This document shows positions 8,417 to 17,270 of a DNA stretch of 64,000 nucleotides, in pieces. The first letter of the stretch is position 1. Each line of letters starts with the position of its first letter. The DNA comes from an uncultured Lachnospiraceae bacterium. GTDB lineage: Bacteria > Bacillota > Clostridia > Lachnospirales > Lachnospiraceae. The stretch spans positions 1 to 64,000 of the forward strand of contig CANPIM010000004.1 in NCBI GenBank assembly GCA_947574135.1. Reading direction: 5' to 3'. The position numbers and the translations under genes were made by a program. Below the pieces are notes generated by a model that ran no database searches, was not told where the DNA came from, and worked only from the letters and a program-made list of their open reading frames with translations.

Positions 8417-10363
8417 ATGTGCGGAATTTGTGGATTTATAGAACAGACCAGAACCCCTCTCCATATCTCCCAGGAAGAAATCCTTCCTCCCTCCGGTTCT
8501 GCTTCCACCCAGGACCAGATTCTGGAGCATATGATGGCTACCCTGGTGCATCGGGGACCGGATCAGGGGCAGACCTGGACCTCCCGGCATGCGGCCCTGG
8601 GCTTTCGCCGGCTGAGCATTATTGATATTGAAAGCGGCATGCAGCCTCTCACCAATGAAACCGGGGATAAAGTGCTTGTTTTCAACGGAGAAATTTATAA
8701 TTATCAGGAGCTGCGCAGGGAGCTGACAGCTGCCGGACATCGCTTTTCCACCCAGGGAGATTCCGAGGTGCTTATCCATGGGTATGAGGAGTGGGGAGAG
8801 CATCTGACAAATCACCTCCGGGGCATGTTTGCCTTTGCCATCTGGGATGAGACCAGCCGGCAAATCTATGCCGCCCGGGATTTTTTTGGCATCAAGCCCT
8901 TCTACTATGCTCTAATCAACGGAACCTTTGTGTTTGCCTCGGAGATCAAAAGCATTTTAGCCTATCCCGGCTATGAAAAAAAGCTTAACGAGGAAGCCCT
9001 GGAGCAATATCTGTCCTTCCAATATTCCGTGCTGGATGAGACCTTCTTTCAGGGCATCTACCAGCTTCGGCCAGGACATTTCCTGAAATTCCGCCAGGAC
9101 ACCGTGGTTCTGGAGCTGCGCCGGTATTTTACGCCGGAGCTTACCCCCCAGCTTTCCCACGCGCCGGACAAAGACGCTGACGCCGAGTCCCTTTGTCGGG
9201 AGGCCTTAAAGGAGCAGCTGGACAATGCCATACAGGAATCTGTCCACACCCATATGATTGCTGATGTAGAGGTAGGCACCTTTCTCTCAGGAGGCGTGGA
9301 TTCCAGCCTTATCGCTGCAGAATTTACTGGCGACAAGTCCTTTACCGTAGGCTTCGGAAGTGATCCCTCCCGCTACAATGAGGTACCCCTGGCTCAGGAG
9401 CTCTCAGAGGAGCTGGGACTTGAGCACAACGGAAAACGAATCTCTGAACGGGAGTTCTGGGATGCTGTGCCAGAGGTTCTGTATTATATGGATGAGCCCT
9501 TTGGCGACCCTTCTGCCGTTGCCCTGTATTTTGTCTCCCGGGAGGCGGCCCGCAAGGTGCGGGTGGTGGTATCCGGGGAGGGCTCTGACGAGTTCTTTGG
9601 CGGCTACCGCATCTATTGTGAGCCCAATGCTCTTCGCGGCTATCAAAAGCTGCCCCTGTCTCTTCGAAAGGCTCTGGCCACCCTGGCCAGCCATCTGCCA
9701 AATATGAAGGGCCGAAGCTTCCTTATCCGGGGGAGCAAAACCGTGGAGGAGCGGTACATTGGCAATGTGAATCTGTTTACGGAAAAGGAGCGCAAGCGTC
9801 TTTTAAAAATCCGCACCCGTGCCCTCTCCCCCCAGAAGCTTCTGGAGGAGGATTACCGGGATTCCAGGCATCTGGACGATGCCAGCCGTATGCAATATAT
9901 TGATCTGCTTCACTGGCTGCCAGGAGATATTCTGCGCAAGGCGGACCGCATGAGCATGGCCCATTCCTTGGAGGTCCGGGTACCCTACCTGGATCGAAAG
10001 GTCTTTGAGGCCGCCAGAAGCCTTCCCTCCGTCTGTAAACAAAAAGGGCAGGTCTCCAAGGAGCTCTTCCGCCAGGTAGCCGCCAGGCATCTCCCCTGGG
10101 ATACCAGCCAGCGAAAAAAGCTGGGCTTTCCCGTGCCCCTGGGCGCCTTCTTAGGCTCTGCCATGGGAAAAGAAAAGCTTGCGGAGGCCTTTTCCTCTCC
10201 GGCCGCCAAAAAATACTTTCAGCCGGAGGCTCTAAAGGAGCTGCTAGACGGGAAGGGCTGCGGACAGGGGCGCACCAACTACAAAATCTGGACGATCTAC
10301 GCCTTTCTCACCTGGTACAAAATCTATTTTCCGGAGGACTTGAAGGCAGAGATATCCCTGTGA
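8417..10363 (+). CDS. asnB: asparagine synthase (glutamine-hydrolysing)
   Basis: Converts aspartate, glutamine and ATP to asparagine and glutamate in the cytoplasm. The 648 aa start MCGICGF, placing the catalytic Cys2 of the class II glutamine amidotransferase domain at the processed N-terminus (domain about 1-220, with HRGPDQG and FNGEIYNYQELR). The synthetase domain follows with the ATP-pyrophosphatase loop SGGVDSS and GEGSDEFFGGY. Length is standard. A clear AAAGGAG site precedes the ATG. It is a single gene closed by a 16-bp hairpin. Confidence 0.96.
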   Translation: MCGICGFIEQTRTPLHISQEEILPPSGSASTQDQILEHMMATLVHRGPDQGQTWTSRHAALGFRRLSIIDIESGMQPLTNETGDKVLVFNGEIYNYQELRRELTAAGHRFSTQGDSEVLIHGYEEWGEHLTNHLRGMFAFAIWDETSRQIYAARDFFGIKPFYYALINGTFVFASEIKSILAYPGYEKKLNEEALEQYLSFQYSVLDETFFQGIYQLRPGHFLKFRQDTVVLELRRYFTPELTPQLSHAPDKDADAESLCREALKEQLDNAIQESVHTHMIADVEVGTFLSGGVDSSLIAAEFTGDKSFTVGFGSDPSRYNEVPLAQELSEELGLEHNGKRISEREFWDAVPEVLYYMDEPFGDPSAVALYFVSREAARKVRVVVSGEGSDEFFGGYRIYCEPNALRGYQKLPLSLRKALATLASHLPNMKGRSFLIRGSKTVEERYIGNVNLFTEKERKRLLKIRTRALSPQKLLEEDYRDSRHLDDASRMQYIDLLHWLPGDILRKADRMSMAHSLEVRVPYLDRKVFEAARSLPSVCKQKGQVSKELFRQVAARHLPWDTSQRKKLGFPVPLGAFLGSAMGKEKLAEAFSSPAAKKYFQPEALKELLDGKGCGQGRTNYKIWTIYAFLTWYKIYFPEDLKAEISL

Positions 10364-10390
10364 CAATGATCCCATTTTGCAATACAACCA

Positions 10391-10427
10391 AGGAGGAGGG
10401 AAAAGCCCTGTGCTTTTCCCTCCTCCT
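10391..10427 (+). terminator. terminator after asnB
   Basis: Perfect 16-bp stem (10391-10406 with 10412-10427) and a five-base loop between convergent genes; the following run (ACTTGTCTTTCCC) is only moderately T-rich. Confidence 0.75.
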
Positions 10428-10439
10428 ACTTGTCTTTCC

Positions 10440-11879
10440 CTATAACTCCAGTATCATACACTGGCGCTTTCCGTCATAAAGATTGTCCCCCTGCCAGGTT
10501 TCCAGCAAAATCCGCCGGCTCTGGGCATCGTACTCCATACGGATCAGGTTGTGCAAATCCTTGTAGAGAAGCTGTCCCTCCTGCTGTCCGGCAGGATACC
10601 AATACAGGCTCAGAGTCTCCGTCTGCATCAGCTCCTGCAACTTGGCCAGCCCTATGCCATGGCTATCCTGGTTCAGCTGTTTCCCTATCGCTTCCTCATT
10701 AGCCGGTTTTTCATTTGCCATAAAATAGCCAGAGCCCTGAATCGTCAGGAAGCTCCCGTCCTCCAGCCGGAGAAAATCTAAAAGCATCTCCTCCTTGTCG
10801 GAAAGTCTAAGGGCCGTCTCAGAGGTAAAATCGTCCATCCAAAGCCGCTCCACCTGGTCATAGCCTACGAGATAATAGAGAGCGCGCTCCTCCCAATTTA
10901 TCTGATAATCCAGATAGGGAAGGACATTTCCCAGCTTCCAGTACAGATAAAACTCTATATTTTCTGTGAGCTCCCAATCGGGCCCCTGTTCTCCTAACAC
11001 GGGATATCTTGCTATGACCCGAAGAATCTCCGAATCCGAGTCAAAGACAAAATTAAGAACTCCGGCCGCTCCCTCCCAGCAGTCAAAAAGCTCCTGGCAA
11101 AGAATCTCCGTCCCCAGCTCGTCCCTCTCTGTATTCTCCAGATATCTGTCCGGTCCATGAAGGCTCTCATTCTCCAATCCCAAAATTCCCTTTTTCTCTG
11201 TGAGCTCCCCCTCCTGCTCCCCTGTGGCCTCCCCAGGCTTTTTCTCCAGATCATACAGCTCAATAAGGGCTCCCTCCTTGATTCCCCTGATATCATAGCT
11301 CATCCACCGGCCGCTTGGGGACCAGGAGGGAATGCCTCCCTGGCTTAGCTCCCCGGCCGTCTCGCAGAGCAGCCGGCTGGACTGGGTTTCAAAATCGCAC
11401 AGCCATACCAGGGTATTCCCCCAGAAATCACTGCCCTCGTAAAACAAAGCCTCCCGTCCTGTGGGCGAAATCTTAATACTCCGGGGGATCAGATCCCCCA
11501 TAGCATCCGGATGCCAGAGACGCAGCTCCCCTTCCGAATCATAAAAGCCATACCGGTAATCTACCATCTGGCAGCTCAAAGTCCAGAAATCCCCGTATAC
11601 ATCCCCTTCGGTATCCCTGTACTGCGCCGTGATAATTTTCACCTCATGAGGACCACAGTCAGACAAAAAAGCGCTGGGCTCCTCCATAAGACCCGTCTCA
11701 TAATCATAGGTATAGATTCTCTTTACGGAAAAGCCTCCGGACGCATTCTCCTGCTCTACCTCCACCTCCTGGCTCTCCGGCAGACGTATGGTTTTCTGCC
11801 GGGGCGTACAGCCCATAAGAACAGCGGGCAATAACAGCAAAGCCAGCAGCCGCAAAGCCCGGTTTTTTTTCTTCCACAT
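10440..11879 (-). CDS. lipoprotein with TolB-like propeller segment, two-component-linked
   Basis: A 479-residue protein with a lipoprotein signal peptide: basic start, hydrophobic core and lipobox LMGC (Cys24), so it is tethered to the outer face of the membrane. One clear motif of TolB/WD-like propellers is visible (PSWSPSGRWMSYDIRG), and several Trp/Asp-containing repeats suggest a beta-propeller. No enzyme motif was seen. It follows the histidine kinase by 61 bases on the same strand, so it is probably the third gene of that operon and may act as a sensor accessory or as an output of the system. Function otherwise unknown. Confidence 0.7.
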   Translation of the reverse strand: MWKKKNRALRLLALLLLPAVLMGCTPRQKTIRLPESQEVEVEQENASGGFSVKRIYTYDYETGLMEEPSAFLSDCGPHEVKIITAQYRDTEGDVYGDFWTLSCQMVDYRYGFYDSEGELRLWHPDAMGDLIPRSIKISPTGREALFYEGSDFWGNTLVWLCDFETQSSRLLCETAGELSQGGIPSWSPSGRWMSYDIRGIKEGALIELYDLEKKPGEATGEQEGELTEKKGILGLENESLHGPDRYLENTERDELGTEILCQELFDCWEGAAGVLNFVFDSDSEILRVIARYPVLGEQGPDWELTENIEFYLYWKLGNVLPYLDYQINWEERALYYLVGYDQVERLWMDDFTSETALRLSDKEEMLLDFLRLEDGSFLTIQGSGYFMANEKPANEEAIGKQLNQDSHGIGLAKLQELMQTETLSLYWYPAGQQEGQLLYKDLHNLIRMEYDAQSRRILLETWQGDNLYDGKRQCMILEL

Positions 11880-11940
11880 CGCTAATATCCTCCTGGCACC
11901 TCCATCCTAAAATTCTGCGTCTCCCCTTATGCCTGTGCCT

Positions 11941-13449
11941 TCAGGGCTTCTCTTCCTCCCGGGCCTCCCCCAGGCGGAAATAAAATATGGTTTGCTCTCC
12001 CGGCTCACTCTCCACTCCAATCACACCTCCATGCTCCTGAAGAATCTTTTTACAGATGGACAAGCCCAGGCCTGCGCTGCCCTGCTCCCGGGAGTAGGTC
12101 TTATCCGTGCGGTAAAAGGGCTCAAAAACCCGGGCTTTCTCCGCCGGCTTAAGCCCCTTCCCCTGGTTCCACACGGACAGAAGGACAAAGCCCTCCCGGC
12201 TCAGGCCCTGAATCCGAATGGGGGTGTGGCTCTCCCCATATTTAATGGCATTGTCCACCAGATTGATAATCACCTGGCGAAGCCGCTCCTCCAGCCCCAT
12301 AACCCAGAGCTCCCCCTGCAGCTGGGTCTCGATCTCCATGCCATACCGGTTGGCCTTGATAGCCATAGCCTTTGCCACACTTCGGGCTGTCTTTGCCAGG
12401 TCCAGCCTCTGCTTCTCCATATACATACTCTTATCAGACATTTCCAGGAGCTGGAGCACCATCTGATGAAGCCTCGTGCTCTCCTGGAGAATATGGTGCA
12501 AACCCTGATCCGTCAGCTGGGTATCCTGTCCCTTATCCGCCTCCATAAGCTGGGCATAGCCCTGAATGGTGGTGAGAGGGGTTTTCAATTCATGGGTCAC
12601 ATTATTATAGAATTCCTGCCTGCTGCCCAAAAGCTCTATGATCCGCTTCTGGTCATCCTGCATCTTGCGAAACTGGGTGCCAATGGTTTCCAGCATTACC
12701 CGAAAGTTCCGGGACAGCTCTCCCACCTCGTCCCTGCGTCGGGAATCTGCCAGCTCTGCCAGCATCTGCATCTCCACCTCCTCCCGGCTTAAATCCCGGG
12801 TGAGCTGTCTGGATACCTGGGTCAGCTTCTGGATGGGGCGAAGCATCTGCCCCAGCAATACCAGCAGCACCAGCAAAACAACCCCAAACACGGCAACCGC
12901 TGTCTGGCATACCAGCCATTCCGTCTCTTTTCCCTGGACATACAGCCAGGACTCGTCCACCTGATAGCGGATGATTCCCACGGTACGTCCCTCAATCTCC
13001 ACAGGCATGGAGAAATAAACCAGCAGCTGATCGGCCGAAGGGTAGGTCATGGTAAAGGCCGCCTCCCCGTCCAGGGCCAGATTGAGATCCTCCTTTGGCA
13101 GCTGATCCTGGGCTCTTAGGTTTCCGTCCAAATATTCTCCCCCCTGGTTCAACACACTGAGCCGCCGGCCCCCGGAGCTGTAGAGCTCCCGGGCAATATC
13201 TCCTGCAATCTGGCGATAGCTCTCCTCATCATTGTTGGCATTGTTCATAATCAAAAGCTGGCGCACATAGACCCGGGTATTCTCCCGAAGCTCCTGGAGC
13301 TCCTGCGAAATCTGATTTTCCTGGCTTCGGGCAATCTGGGTGTGAATACTCCAGTATAGAAACAGACCTCCGGCCAGAAACACGGCCAGCAATCCGGCTG
13401 CCATGCGCATCCGAATGCCAAACCGAATCTTTTCCTTCCTACGGAACAT
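11941..13449 (-). CDS. sensor histidine kinase
   Basis: Membrane kinase of the two-component system (502 aa from this start). Helix 1 at about 17-33, an extracytoplasmic sensing domain to about 178, helix 2 at about 183-200, HAMP linker (about 203-258), HisKA with phospho-acceptor His286 in NVTHELKTPLTT, then the ATPase domain with N-box INLVDNAIKYGE, G1 GKGLKP and G2 GSAGLGLSICKK. All boxes are complete. The start is placed at 13449 (MFRRKEK), overlapping the response-regulator end by 11 bases; upstream codons in the open frame belong to the other gene's reading. The signal is unknown. Confidence 0.93.
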   Translation of the reverse strand: MFRRKEKIRFGIRMRMAAGLLAVFLAGGLFLYWSIHTQIARSQENQISQELQELRENTRVYVRQLLIMNNANNDEESYRQIAGDIARELYSSGGRRLSVLNQGGEYLDGNLRAQDQLPKEDLNLALDGEAAFTMTYPSADQLLVYFSMPVEIEGRTVGIIRYQVDESWLYVQGKETEWLVCQTAVAVFGVVLLVLLVLLGQMLRPIQKLTQVSRQLTRDLSREEVEMQMLAELADSRRRDEVGELSRNFRVMLETIGTQFRKMQDDQKRIIELLGSRQEFYNNVTHELKTPLTTIQGYAQLMEADKGQDTQLTDQGLHHILQESTRLHQMVLQLLEMSDKSMYMEKQRLDLAKTARSVAKAMAIKANRYGMEIETQLQGELWVMGLEERLRQVIINLVDNAIKYGESHTPIRIQGLSREGFVLLSVWNQGKGLKPAEKARVFEPFYRTDKTYSREQGSAGLGLSICKKILQEHGGVIGVESEPGEQTIFYFRLGEAREEEKP

Positions 13450-14116
13450 ATTTATACCCCACTCCGAAAATAGTGACCAGTGCCTCGTCAAGCCCGGCCT
13501 TTTTGCGGATGCGCTGCACATGGATATCCACCGTCCGGGTATCCCCTGCAAAATCGTATCCCCATATCCGGTCCAGAAGCACACTCCTGGTAAATACCTG
13601 GCGGGGATGCTTTAAAAAGAAGAGAAGCAGCTCATATTCCCTTGGGGTCAGATTTAAAAGCTCCCCCTGCCGGTATACACTGTGCTCCCGCTCCACCACA
13701 GTCAGATCCCCGCATTGCCAGCGATCCTCCTCCCCGTTGCCGTTAGCCCTGTCAAACCGTCGCAGAATGGTCCGCACGCGGGCTACCACCTCCCGCAGAT
13801 CAAAGGGCTTGGTAATATAGTCATCGGCTCCGGACTCCAGCCCGTAAAGCTTATCTTCCACATTTCCCCGGGCTGTCAGCATGACAATGGGCAGCTTATA
13901 CCGCTCTGTCAGCATCCGGCATACATCCACCCCGCTTAAATCCGGCAGCATCCAGTCCAGCAGCACCAGATCCGGAGGTTCCTGACAGGCCATGGCAAAG
14001 CCCTCTCCTCCGGTGTGGGCACACTCCACCAGAAAGCCCTCCTTCTCAAAGCCATATTTTAAAATATCCGCAATGGGTTTTTCATCCTCAATAATCAGAA
14101 TCCTGCGCTCATCCAT
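13439..14116 (-). CDS. OmpR/PhoB-family response regulator
   Basis: DNA-binding regulator paired with the kinase just downstream. Receiver domain with acidic pocket EDE (10-12), phospho-acceptor Asp54 (LLDWMLPD) and the conserved Lys in ITKPF; a C-terminal winged-helix domain (about 130-225, LTPREYELLLFFLKHP, RTVDIHVQRIRKK). From the ATG at 14116 it is 225 aa, the usual length. An ATG at 14143 is also in frame, but the promoter at 14155-14184 would leave only a few bases before it, which favours 14116. First gene of the three-gene operon regulator, kinase, lipoprotein. Confidence 0.94.
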   Translation of the reverse strand: MDERRILIIEDEKPIADILKYGFEKEGFLVECAHTGGEGFAMACQEPPDLVLLDWMLPDLSGVDVCRMLTERYKLPIVMLTARGNVEDKLYGLESGADDYITKPFDLREVVARVRTILRRFDRANGNGEEDRWQCGDLTVVEREHSVYRQGELLNLTPREYELLLFFLKHPRQVFTRSVLLDRIWGYDFAGDTRTVDIHVQRIRKKAGLDEALVTIFGVGYKYVP

Positions 14117-14154
14117 TTCCTCTCCCACCCTTTCTGCTTCCATTTTACCCCTTC

Positions 14155-14184
14155 AGTATAACTCTCATGTCTCTAAATTGTAAA
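14155..14184 (-). promoter_or_regulatory. promoter of the two-component operon
   Basis: Minus strand TTTACA (14179-14184), 18 bases, TATACT (14155-14160). Transcription would start near 14148. Confidence 0.6.
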
Positions 14185-14242
14185 TATTCTGTATCCGAGG
14201 ATGCAAAAAACAGACAAAAATAGCATTCCGGCCTGCTTCCCA

Positions 14243-14272
14243 TGCATAAATCACCAATTTTTACAAATAATA
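14243..14272 (+). promoter_or_regulatory. candidate forespore (sigma-G type) promoter of spoVT
   Basis: TGCATA (14243-14248), 17 bases, AATAATA (14266-14272), close to the sigma-G pattern TGMATA-17-CATAMTA with one -10 mismatch. spoVT is known to be a sigma-G gene in Bacillus; the match here was read by eye. Confidence 0.45.
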
Positions 14273-14337
14273 ACTCCATCAGAGACCATAAAGAACAAGG
14301 AGACCACCAGGTTTCCTGGAAGATGGAGGAAAAAGAA

Positions 14338-14886
14338 TTGAAAGCGACTGGTATTGTAAGACGTATTGATGACCTGGGACGTGTGGTGATACCCAAGGAA
14401 ATCCGCAGAACGCTCCGGATTCGGGAGGGAGACCCCCTGGAAATATTTACTGATCGGGAAGGTGAGATCATTCTGAAAAAATATTCGCCCATTGGAGAGC
14501 TGGGTCTTTTTGCCCGGCAGTATGCGGAGAGCCTGGCCCAGACCACTGGCCTTATGGTGTGTGTGGCTGACCGGGATGCGGTGATCGCGGCTGCAGGCGG
14601 CGCCAAAAAGGATTACCTGGGAAAGCCTATCAGCAAGCAGCTGGAAGATATTATCCAGGAACGGGAAAGCCTCCAGGCCAATGCAGGCGAGCGCAAATAT
14701 GTACGTATTCTTAATGAGGAGATGGAGGATTGCTATGCAGAAACCATCAGCCCTGTCTTATGTGAGGGAGACGCCATCGGAGCCGTTATCCTGTTCAGCA
14801 AGGACCCCAAGGCAAAAATGGGAGAAACCGAGCAAAAGCTGGCTCTGTCCGCAGCCGGGTTTCTGGGACGCCAGATGGAGCAATAG
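14338..14886 (+). CDS. spoVT: stage V sporulation transcriptional regulator SpoVT
   Basis: Forespore regulator of spore coat and germination genes. N-terminal AbrB-type swapped-hairpin domain (KATGIVRRIDDLGRVVIPKE, about 1-50), then a GAF-like domain to residue 182; B. subtilis SpoVT is 178 aa. The start is a TTG at 14338: GGAGG lies 8 bases before it and the protein then begins M-KATGIVRR exactly as in the family, whereas the upstream ATGs add an unrelated 32-residue tail. Divergent from the two-component operon and closed by a terminator. Confidence 0.93.
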   Translation: MKATGIVRRIDDLGRVVIPKEIRRTLRIREGDPLEIFTDREGEIILKKYSPIGELGLFARQYAESLAQTTGLMVCVADRDAVIAAAGGAKKDYLGKPISKQLEDIIQERESLQANAGERKYVRILNEEMEDCYAETISPVLCEGDAIGAVILFSKDPKAKMGETEQKLALSAAGFLGRQMEQ

Positions 14887-14906
14887 AGAAAAAAGACTAT
14901 TTTACA

Positions 14907-14955
14907 GGCCAGTGTTACCGCCCTTTGGAAACACTGGCCCATTCTTATTTTCCCT
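14907..14955 (+). terminator. terminator after spoVT
   Basis: 10-bp stem GGCCAGTGTT / AACACTGGCC (14907-14916, 14930-14939) followed by a T-rich run. Confidence 0.75.
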
Positions 14956-14972
14956 TATATGTTATTTTTCTA

Positions 14973-15656
14973 TCATCCCAGGCGTACCGTCTCCTCCAGC
15001 CCAATGGAGCAGAGAATGGCTCCCGCCTCGCTCTCTCTTCCATGCTTCATCTGAATGGTTTCCATAATCACGTTCCGCTTTTCCTTGGAGGCTACAATGG
15101 CAATAAGCTCCTTCTCCGCCTGGAGAGGAATCCCGTAAATGGAGGCTGCCTCCTCCTGACCAGCCCAGCGGGATCGAAGAATGGTGCCGCCTCTGGCTCC
15201 GGCTCCCCGGGCCGTGTTCATGACTTCCTCCGTGTGTCCCTGATTCACCACAATCAGAACCAGGCTGTTGTCCCGTTCCTGCTCCATATGTCCGTCTCCT
15301 CCGTTTCTGTGTTCCCCTGTTCCCTGCCGCAAAAGCTGCGCCCCCGGGATACTGCTGATGGCATTGAGCGGCATGAGAAAGGCGATCCCCTTTACCCGCA
15401 GGGCCTCCCCGCTCTCCCCCCGAAGCTGCCGCATCAGCCTGTCACAAAGGCTTCCCGCCGCCAGGCTGAATACCACGTCCCGCTCCGTGCCTCCAAGCCC
15501 CAATACATCCAGCAGGTCCGAGGAGGCGGTCCCCCGGCCCTTGCTCTGGTAATGCACCTGTACCTGATTTTTCTCATAAAACCGGATCACCGACTTTCCC
15601 TGCCCATGCTCCACAATGGACACCAGCAATTTCAGAATCTCTCTCTTTTGGCTCAA
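14973..15656 (-). CDS. PII-like regulator linked to DUF1538
   Basis: A 227-residue protein built of two PII-like (ferredoxin-fold) halves. The second half carries a PII-type motif NTARGAGARGGTILRSR and the strands SLVLIVVNQGHTEEVM before it and KELIAIVASKEKRNVIMETI after it. PII proteins sense nucleotides and 2-oxoglutarate and often bind a membrane transporter. The start is TTG with AAGGAGAGG upstream. It sits 32 bases downstream of the DUF1538 membrane gene, a pairing seen in many anaerobes, so it probably regulates that putative transporter. The T-loop Tyr of GlnB is not visible, and the ligand is unknown. Confidence 0.75.
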   Translation of the reverse strand: MSQKREILKLLVSIVEHGQGKSVIRFYEKNQVQVHYQSKGRGTASSDLLDVLGLGGTERDVVFSLAAGSLCDRLMRQLRGESGEALRVKGIAFLMPLNAISSIPGAQLLRQGTGEHRNGGDGHMEQERDNSLVLIVVNQGHTEEVMNTARGAGARGGTILRSRWAGQEEAASIYGIPLQAEKELIAIVASKEKRNVIMETIQMKHGRESEAGAILCSIGLEETVRLG

Positions 15657-15688
15657 TCTTTCCTCTCCTTCTGCAAAAAACCACCCTG

Positions 15689-17007
15689 TCAGTCAAAATA
15701 CAGGATGCCCTCCTCCACGGCCTCTGCTGTAAACACCGGCAGTCTCCGACGTCCGCTTCTCTGCCGCAGCTTTCCGTAAAGTCCCAACAGCTGAATGGTC
15801 ACCAGGGGCGTCATGGCCACCATAGCCACCATGCCAAAGGCATCCGTAAGAATATTTCCCCCTACCGCCACACAGGCTCCCTGCGCCAGAGGCAGAAGAA
15901 AGGTGGCTGTCATAGGCCCGCTGGCCACTCCGCCGGAGTCAAAGGCAATGCCTGTAAAAATCTGGGGCACAAAAAAGGTCATGAGAAGCGAAATCCCATA
16001 GCCCGGTATGAGAAACCAGAAAATGGATAGGCCTGTGAGAATCCGGAAAAGGGACAGTCCCACAGATACCGCCACTCCCAGGGACAGACTTACCTGAATG
16101 GAGTGCTGACTGATGGAGCCGTTGGAGATTTCCTCCACCTGCTTGGTGAGCACCTGAACCGCCGGCTCTGCTTTAACGATAAAGTATCCCATAAGCATTC
16201 CCGGCGGAATCAGCATCCAGGGGCGACTTCCACTGGCCATGGAAGAGCCGATAAGCTGGCCGCCGCATCCAGGGTGGTCTCCACCAGGGGAATTTGTGCC
16301 AGGCCCTGGGCCTCCTGCTCCGGCCGATACAGAATTCCCAGAAGCAGCACCGACAAAACCGGTCCAATGCTGCAAAGGGAAATCAGGCCAAAGCTGTCGC
16401 TCTCCGACCGGCTGTCGCTTCGCACGGAGGCCATGCCCACGTCCAGAGACATAATAAAGGGCACGGTAATGGGCCCCGTGGTCACTCCCCCGGAATCAAA
16501 GGAAACCGGCACAAAGGTCTCCGGCGTCAGGGCTGCCAGCAGAAATACCAGACCATAAAAAATCACCAGCAGATGGGACAAGGGAATTTTTAAGAGCATA
16601 CGCAGCTGGGAGAACATGAGAAAGGCTCCCACCCCCACGGCCACCGTCCATATCAAAACCTGGTTGGGAATGGAGGACACCTGATTGGCTAAGACCTGGA
16701 GATCCGGCTCCGCCATGGTGATCACCACCCCCAGCACAAAGCAGAATGCCAGAGGCGCCCATATATGCTTCCGCCGGCTGATAAACACTCCCATGCCCTC
16801 TCCCATGGGTATCATGGAAATCTCCACACCCAGGGTAAAAAAGCCCATGCCAAACACCAGGAGCAGGGCGCCAAATAAAAAAAGCACCAGCGCGCCCGGT
16901 GTCAAAGGCACCACCAGCACGCTCAATGCCAGCACAATTCCCGTAATAGGCAGCACAGCCGCCACAGATTCCTTCACCTTTTCCTTTAACAGCGCATTAT
17001 GTAACAA
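15689..17007 (-). pseudogene. DUF1538 membrane protein, broken by an internal deletion and frameshift
   Basis: Two open frames together make one DUF1538 protein. The 5' part (17007 to about 16270) encodes the first membrane repeat (LKEKVKESVAAVLPITGIVL to the conserved VSFDSGGVTTGP and ending IPLVETTLDA). The 3' part, in another frame (about 16255 to 15689), starts inside the second repeat (GSSMASGSRPWMLIPPGMLMGYF, then IAFDSGGVASGPMTATF). About 70 residues that normally lie between them (the first helices of repeat 2) are missing and the frame changes at about 16250-16270, where a GCGGC run occurs. The first frame stops at 16210. TTG start with GGAGG upstream. Family function is unknown (putative transporter). 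An assembly error is possible, but loss of the middle segment argues for a real deletion. Confidence 0.72.
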
Positions 17008-17155
17008 GCAGTTCCTCCTCTGTCCTGTCTTGCCTCACTTTAGAAGGCTCTTTCCTTATCTACTCTTATTGTAGCTTACCAGCCCCCCATTGCGCAATTA
17101 AAATTCTGTTAAGCTTTTTCCGCCTCATTTTCTTAGGAATTCCCTTCTCAATTTC

Positions 17156-17184
17156 TTGCGTCTTTCTACGCGATCCGTTATACT
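17156..17184 (+). promoter_or_regulatory. sigma-A promoter of the acetate-kinase-like gene
   Basis: TTGCGT (17156-17161), 17 bases, TATACT (17179-17184), 87 bases before the ATG. Confidence 0.65.
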
Positions 17185-17270
17185 GAAAAAAAGGTTCAAA
17201 AACTCCTGCGGCAGCGGTTTTCCTCCACGGGACATTTCTCCGCAGAAATAAGAAAAAAGGAGCACAATTC

